From contig DYJA01000057.1 of assembly GCA_020723345.1 (NCBI GenBank), forward strand, positions 1 through 43,658: a stretch of DNA of 43,658 bases, written 5' to 3'. A program made the position numbers and the translations under genes. The DNA comes from Candidatus Aquidulcis sp. GTDB lineage: Bacteria > Chloroflexota > Anaerolineae > UBA4142. The notes beneath the pieces were generated by a model. It saw only the letters and a program-made list of their open reading frames with translations. It was not told where the DNA came from and searched no databases. This document shows positions 39,944-43,658 of the stretch, piece after piece. The first letter of the stretch is position 1; every line of letters starts with the position of its first letter.

Positions 39944-39977
39944 CGTGATACGTGATACGTGATGCGTATCGCGTAAT
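39943..39977. repeat. Heptamer repeat after the adaptor gene
   Basis: Five 7-mers in tandem: ACGTGAT three times, then GCGTATC and GCGTAAT. The first base is the last base of the adaptor's TGA stop. Confidence 0.85.
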
Positions 39978-39994
39978 TGGGTGAGAGGTGGAAA

Positions 39995-40714
39995 ATGACA
40001 GATCAACAACCGAAGTTGAATTTATCTTCCGCGCAGGTGCGCAAAGCCGTTGCCGGTCTAATCGTGATCACTTTGTTGCCTGCGGCAATCCTGTTCCTCG
40101 CCGCCGGTCGCGTGGATTGGTGGGAAGCGTGGGTGATGCTCGGCGTGCTTGTGTTCGCCACGCTGATCAGTCGAGTGCTTGTGTTTCGCAAACATCCCGA
40201 GCTGGCTGCCGAGCGGGCGCGTTGGTCGGAGGATCGCAACGTCAAGAGTTGGGATAAACGGCTGATGCCAGTCGTCGCGCTGTATGGACCTTTTTTGATG
40301 TGGCTGGTGGCTGGACTGGACAAACGCTGGGGTGGTTCGCCAACGCTTTCGCTTGGGTTGGAACTCGGCGCGTTCGCGGTCGTGATCGTGGGGTACGGGA
40401 TCAGTACTTGGGCGTTGATTGTCAACAAATATTTTTCGGCGGTTGTTCGGATTCAAACGGATCGCGGTCACACCGTCGTTACCGCCGGACCGTACCGCTT
40501 TGTGCGTCATCCCGGATACGCCGGAGGCGCGTTGGCATATTTGGCGACGCCGATTGCGCTCGGCACATTGTGGGTGTATCTCCCGGTGGGACCAACCCTC
40601 CTCGCGCTCGCGCTTCGCACCGCGCTCGAAGATCGAACTCTGCGGGATGAATTGCCGGGCTACGCGGAGTACGCCGCGCGCGTGCGCTATCGGTTATTGC
40701 CCGGTGTGTGGTAA
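39995..40714 (+). CDS. ICMT/PEMT-like membrane methyltransferase
   Basis: ATG 39995 (MTDQQPKLNL) with gagaggtgg upstream. The 239-residue product has several membrane segments (VAGLIVITLLPAAILFLAA, WVMLGVLVFATLISRVL) and the SAM-binding C-terminal motif of the isoprenylcysteine carboxyl methyltransferase group: VVTAGPYRFVRHPGYAGG, followed by LALRTALEDRTLRDELPGYAEYAARVRYRLLPGVW. Bacterial members methylate lipids or small molecules and mostly lack known substrates. It interrupts the exporter operon; modification of the exported compound is a possible link. Confidence 0.85.
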   Translation: MTDQQPKLNLSSAQVRKAVAGLIVITLLPAAILFLAAGRVDWWEAWVMLGVLVFATLISRVLVFRKHPELAAERARWSEDRNVKSWDKRLMPVVALYGPFLMWLVAGLDKRWGGSPTLSLGLELGAFAVVIVGYGISTWALIVNKYFSAVVRIQTDRGHTVVTAGPYRFVRHPGYAGGALAYLATPIALGTLWVYLPVGPTLLALALRTALEDRTLRDELPGYAEYAARVRYRLLPGVW

Positions 40715-40777
40715 CCATTGTTCTCTTCCCAAGAGAGGAGTGAGAGTGATCTAAATTTCAGAATCGGAGGTGGTGCG

Positions 40778-41710
40778 ATGATCACCATCTACAAGAGCAA
40801 TGGCGTGGCTCTCGGAACGGTAGGCGAACCGATGATCGGTTCGTGGATCAATGTCGTCGATCCGTCGCCGGACGAAATCGCGCAATTGCAAGAGACGTTA
40901 TGCGTCCCACAAGATTTTATCACGTATCCGCTCGATCAAAACGAATCGCCGCGCGTGGAAAAAGAAAATGGCGCGATGTTGATCATGTTGCGCGTGTCGT
41001 GTTTTCAAGGCGAGACGTCGGATATTCCGTACATCACGGTGCCGCTGGGCATTGTGCTGACGGACCGGCACATCGCGACCATTTGCAAAGTCGAAACGAA
41101 CGCGATTCAAGGAATCGTGTTAGGGCGTGTGCGCGGCTTGTCCACCGCCAAACGCAATCGATTCATTCTGCAAATTCTATTGATGATGGCGAATCGGTTC
41201 TTGAATGATTTGCGCGAAATCAACAAAGCCGTCGATATGCTCGAAGATCGTTTGCAACACTCGCTGCAGAATCGTGAGTTGAACGAGTTGCTCAAATGCC
41301 AAAAGAGTTTGGTCTATTTCACGACCGCGCTCAAAGCGAACGAGTTGACGCTTCAGCATCTGCAGCGCAGTCAACTGTTCCAACAGTATCCCGACGATCA
41401 GGATCTGCTTGATGACGTTCTGACCGAAGTGCAGCAAGCCATCGAAATGACGAACATTTCGAGCAGCATCTTGAGTCAGATGATGGGCGCGTTCGCGGCG
41501 ATCATTTCGAACAACTTGAATGTCGTGATGAAAGTTTTGGCGTCCATCACGATCATCGTCAGTTTTCCAACGATGGTCGCGAGTTTTTATGGGATGAACG
41601 TGAACCTTCCGTTGCAACAGCATCCCTGGGCGTTTATCGGCATCTTGTCCGTCGCGCTGGCAGGATCGCTGTTCGTCGTGACGGTGTTGTGGCGCAAAGA
41701 TTGGCTGTAG
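40778..41710 (+). CDS. corA: CorA-family magnesium/divalent cation channel
   Basis: ATG 40778 has GGAGG at 40766-40770. The 310-residue product has the cytoplasmic funnel domain (ITIYKSNGVALGTV ... PSPDEIAQLQETLCVP), a long coiled stalk helix (140-245), and two C-terminal membrane helices (~246-270 and 284-304). The signature YGMN occurs at 271-274 between them; family form is GMN. This pattern is clear for CorA/MIT channels, here of the shorter TmCorA-like type. It lies between the methyltransferase and the exporter ATPase with 63 and 34 nt gaps, so it is probably part of the same transcript. Confidence 0.9.
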   Translation: MITIYKSNGVALGTVGEPMIGSWINVVDPSPDEIAQLQETLCVPQDFITYPLDQNESPRVEKENGAMLIMLRVSCFQGETSDIPYITVPLGIVLTDRHIATICKVETNAIQGIVLGRVRGLSTAKRNRFILQILLMMANRFLNDLREINKAVDMLEDRLQHSLQNRELNELLKCQKSLVYFTTALKANELTLQHLQRSQLFQQYPDDQDLLDDVLTEVQQAIEMTNISSSILSQMMGAFAAIISNNLNVVMKVLASITIIVSFPTMVASFYGMNVNLPLQQHPWAFIGILSVALAGSLFVVTVLWRKDWL

Positions 41711-41730
41711 GACAAATTTGAAATTTGTCC
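41710..41730. repeat. Perfect hairpin between corA and the ATPase gene
   Basis: ggacaaattt, g, aaatttgtcc: a 10-bp stem with a one-base centre. The left base is the last base of the corA TAG. The ttgaaat centre resembles the first hairpin of 26511-26527. Confidence 0.8.
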
Positions 41731-41744
41731 AACGTGGAGAATGA

Positions 41745-42578
41745 ATGACCGACGAAAAGAAAATCGTCGTCGAGACGATCAACCTGACGAAAATTTACGG
41801 CGATGGCGAGGGCGTGCGCGCGCTCGACGGTGTGAGTTTCTCGATTCGCGCCGGCGAGTTCGTCGCGGTGATGGGACCCTCGGGCAGCGGCAAGAGCACG
41901 CTGCTCAACATTCTCGGCGCGCTCGACCGCCCGACGAGCGGCGTGTGCAAGGTGAACGATCAGGATTTGGCGAAGGTCAAAGATTTGGATCGCTTTCGCT
42001 CCAAGACGGTTGGCTTTGTGTTTCAATTGCACAACTTGATCCCGACGCTCACCGCGATTGAAAATGTCGAGGTGCCGCTGCAAGAGGAAAATATGAGCGA
42101 CGGCGCGCGGCGCAAGCGCGCCAGCGAATTACTGAACTTGGTCGGCTTGAGCGACCGCGTCAATTTTATGCCGTCGCAGCTCTCCGGCGGACAGCGGCAG
42201 CGCGTCGCGATTGCGCGCGCGCTCGCGAACCATCCCGCGATCATTCTCGCCGACGAGCCGACTGGCAATTTGGACAGCAAGAGTACGGACGAGATTATGG
42301 ATTTGCTGCGACAACTCAATCGCGAGCAAGGCACGACGTTCATCGTCGTGACGCACAATCCGTCCGTCGCGCGCGCGGCGGATCGCATTGTCACCGTGCG
42401 GGATGGCAAGATCCGACGCGACGAAAAAATCGACAACGTGTACCTCGAAGACCTGCGCGAGTTCAAAGAGAGCGCGCTCGGTCACGCGATACTGGATGGG
42501 AATGTGCCGCCGGAGTTGAATGGGATCGGGTTGGACAGAGTGGCAGGGCAAGTGAAAGAGGTGCTGGAGAAGGTGTGA
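41745..42578 (+). CDS. MacB/LolD-type ABC transporter ATPase
   Basis: A 277-residue ATPase: Walker A GPSGSGKST (44-52), Q-loop VGFVFQLHNLIPTLTAIENV, signature LSGGQRQRVAIARALANHP, Walker B AIILADEPTGNLDSKS, switch VVTHNPSVAR. The LADEPTGNLDSK form marks the MacB/LolD/FtsE class, which powers exporters rather than importers. A C-terminal tail of ~45 residues (NVYLEDLREFKESALGH ...) exceeds the usual ~230 length. It should energise the fused permease at 36414. ATG 41745 is used; ATG 41741 lies out of frame. Confidence 0.92.
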   Translation: MTDEKKIVVETINLTKIYGDGEGVRALDGVSFSIRAGEFVAVMGPSGSGKSTLLNILGALDRPTSGVCKVNDQDLAKVKDLDRFRSKTVGFVFQLHNLIPTLTAIENVEVPLQEENMSDGARRKRASELLNLVGLSDRVNFMPSQLSGGQRQRVAIARALANHPAIILADEPTGNLDSKSTDEIMDLLRQLNREQGTTFIVVTHNPSVARAADRIVTVRDGKIRRDEKIDNVYLEDLREFKESALGHAILDGNVPPELNGIGLDRVAGQVKEVLEKV

Positions 42579-42590
42579 GGGGGGAGAGCG

Positions 42591-43577
42591 CGGATCGGTG
42601 GGATTGGCGGATCAGGGTCGTCACAGATAGCCGCGCTTTTTGTTATGAAGGGTTCTTCTTCATGCTTTGAGGATCAGTGGTTCCAAGGAGAGTGAGTCAA
42701 AGTTTGCCAGGATCGCGAGGGGCACTTGTTGGATTCGCAGCCAGTCTTTGATGTTGTTGAATCGGATCGCGTTGATGTTGCGGATGGCAACGGGGAAGAC
42801 GAGCGCAACATCGTCAACGCGGAGATGCGAGAATTTGATGGAGGCGATTGGCTCGCCGCGATAGATGACCTGCATTTCTCTTTGGGGATGGACAGGCAAG
42901 CCCCGTTCCTGCAATTCTCGATAACACGCGTTCGCGTAGATGCGATGCACAAACCCAGGTCCCAGCGTGGAATGTACCGTGTACAGCGCGCCAATAATTT
43001 CGTGTGTTATCTCCGGCGCGATTAGATCGGTTAGTCCGTTCGTAGCCGCGCTCTCAGCCGGTGACGGATTCCCGACCGGTCGCGGCTCGAAGAAGATGCG
43101 GTCGAACTCCGGCGCGACGCTGCCAAAATTACACAGCAGACCGATTTGCTTTTCGAATGTCTTGAGGTACGAACGCGTCTGCGCTTTGTGAAGTGGGGTA
43201 AGGCATTCGGCGACCTTGAGTTCGACGATAACCTGCTCGGCGACGAAAAGATCAAGCCGCTGACGTCCCACGATCCATCCTTTGTAACGAATTCGATATT
43301 CCTCTTGCCGCTCGCAAGTCAATCCGATTCGTCGCAAGTCGCGCAGCATCGCGTTTTCGTACACGAACTCGGGGTACGTGCGGCTGGTGCCGTTGTAGAC
43401 ATCGAAGTAGACGCCGATGATCTTGCCCGTGAGCTCTTTGTGGATGAGTTCAGTCATGGCTGTACCTGCTTTCCTTGGGCGGATGGATTATTCCCTTGCT
43501 CCATCTTTATTCCATCGCGCGACAAGGTCGGTACGTATCGAATACGGATGAACTGATCCGTCAATCCCACTCATCCG
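42591..43577. mobile_element. Candidate cassette: GxxExxY gene between 25-bp inverted repeats
   Basis: The left arm is 42591-42615 and the right arm 43553-43577 in inverse orientation; they match in 22 of 25 bases around gtgggattg and cggatcag. Inside lies one complete minus-strand gene. A second hairpin, gaatacggatga / tcatccgcattc (43540-43582), overlaps the right arm. No transposase is present. Confidence 0.6.
42660..43457 (-). CDS. Tandem GxxExxY-domain protein
   Basis: A 265-residue protein made of two GxxExxY domains. Domain 1 (~1-125): TYPEFVYENAMLRDLRRIGL and RLDLFVAEQVIVELKVAECL, the D...ExK pattern of the PD-(D/E)XK nuclease-like fold. Domain 2 (~145-265): LGPGFVHRIYANACYRELQERGL and ASIKFSHLRVDDVAL. 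In domain 2 the motif glutamate is histidine and the ExK is lost, so only domain 1 could keep metal binding. GxxExxY proteins are usually single-domain (~125 residues) with unknown function. The gene is flanked by inverted repeats and its DNA is less GC-rich than the exporter operon. Confidence 0.83.
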   Translation of the reverse strand: MTELIHKELTGKIIGVYFDVYNGTSRTYPEFVYENAMLRDLRRIGLTCERQEEYRIRYKGWIVGRQRLDLFVAEQVIVELKVAECLTPLHKAQTRSYLKTFEKQIGLLCNFGSVAPEFDRIFFEPRPVGNPSPAESAATNGLTDLIAPEITHEIIGALYTVHSTLGPGFVHRIYANACYRELQERGLPVHPQREMQVIYRGEPIASIKFSHLRVDDVALVFPVAIRNINAIRFNNIKDWLRIQQVPLAILANFDSLSLEPLILKA

Positions 43578-43658
43578 CATTCTTTCCCTCCGCTCTGTCG
43601 CGATTGTATACTGAGCACGGGCACTAACTGCGGTTTTGGTTTGACACCAGGATAGGGT

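Noticed and set aside
38282-40009. 575-codon minus-strand open frame opposite the permease and adaptor
   Set aside because: Arg/His-rich shadow of two clear plus-strand genes; no recognisable domain.
42579-42659. Terminator after the exporter ATPase (agcgcgg / ccgcgcttttt)
   Set aside because: The possible stem has a very long loop and overlaps the cassette's left arm; too weak to list as a feature.

Overview
The window reads as a GC-rich bacterial chromosome segment with dense gene packing and many kinds of short palindromic or tandem repeats in its gene gaps. The giant zinc-ribbon/multi-TM protein, the CUT1-type transporter operon, the lipoproteins with Pro/Thr-rich linkers and these repeats resemble Chloroflexota (Anaerolineae-like) genomes. 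That placement is an inference; no rRNA or marker gene is present. I found no tRNA, rRNA or CRISPR array.

Layout. (1) 3-5836, plus strand: the tail of a PanB-like protein, a three-gene dehydrogenase (small [2Fe-2S] protein, FAD/NAD-binding subunit with BFD-type Fe-S domain, DAO-type FAD subunit) related to the HcnABC / D-hydroxyproline dehydrogenase / opine oxidase group, then a class III and a class I aminotransferase. This looks like amino-acid or imino-acid catabolism. (2) 5833-15676, minus strand: a 1934-residue membrane protein, a PQQ-propeller lipoprotein, a PrsW-type protease and a small anchored protein. A plus-strand TumA/TumE toxin-antitoxin pair lies in the gap, where a fragment of a second giant-gene 3' end survives. 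(3) 15815-29196, plus strand: a consensus promoter overlapped by stacked palindromes, an IclR regulator and ten genes apparently in one transcription unit: Gfo/Idh/MocA oxidoreductase, RraA-like protein, complete CUT1 ABC importer, M55 D-aminopeptidase, CtBP-like 2-hydroxyacid dehydrogenase, zinc MDR dehydrogenase, M20 peptidase and class III aminotransferase. I propose it imports and dismantles an amino/acyl-substituted, sugar-like or D-amino-acid-containing compound; the substrate is unknown.

(4) 29197-32859: a scrap zone with an integrase tail, a broken radical SAM gene, a nucleotidyltransferase fragment, a ConA-like lipoprotein, a zinc-ribbon protein, an orphan Imm5-like protein and a URO-D-like protein. 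(5) 32871-35787: a secreted Ig-like protein, a lipoprotein glycoside hydrolase and an MBL-fold hydrolase, with clear promoters and terminators. (6) 35823-42578: a GbsR/MarR regulator followed by a MacAB-like exporter (permease, adaptor, ATPase) interrupted by an ICMT-like methyltransferase and CorA. The permease is two full FtsX-type modules fused through two heptanucleotide repeat arrays. (7) 42591-43577: a tandem GxxExxY gene bracketed by 25-bp inverted repeats.

The most unusual feature is the repeat landscape: heptamer arrays at gene ends, a multi-hairpin family whose stems change while linkers stay constant, decamer-built inverted repeats, a MITE-like element, and palindromic repeats read through in frame inside membrane proteins.
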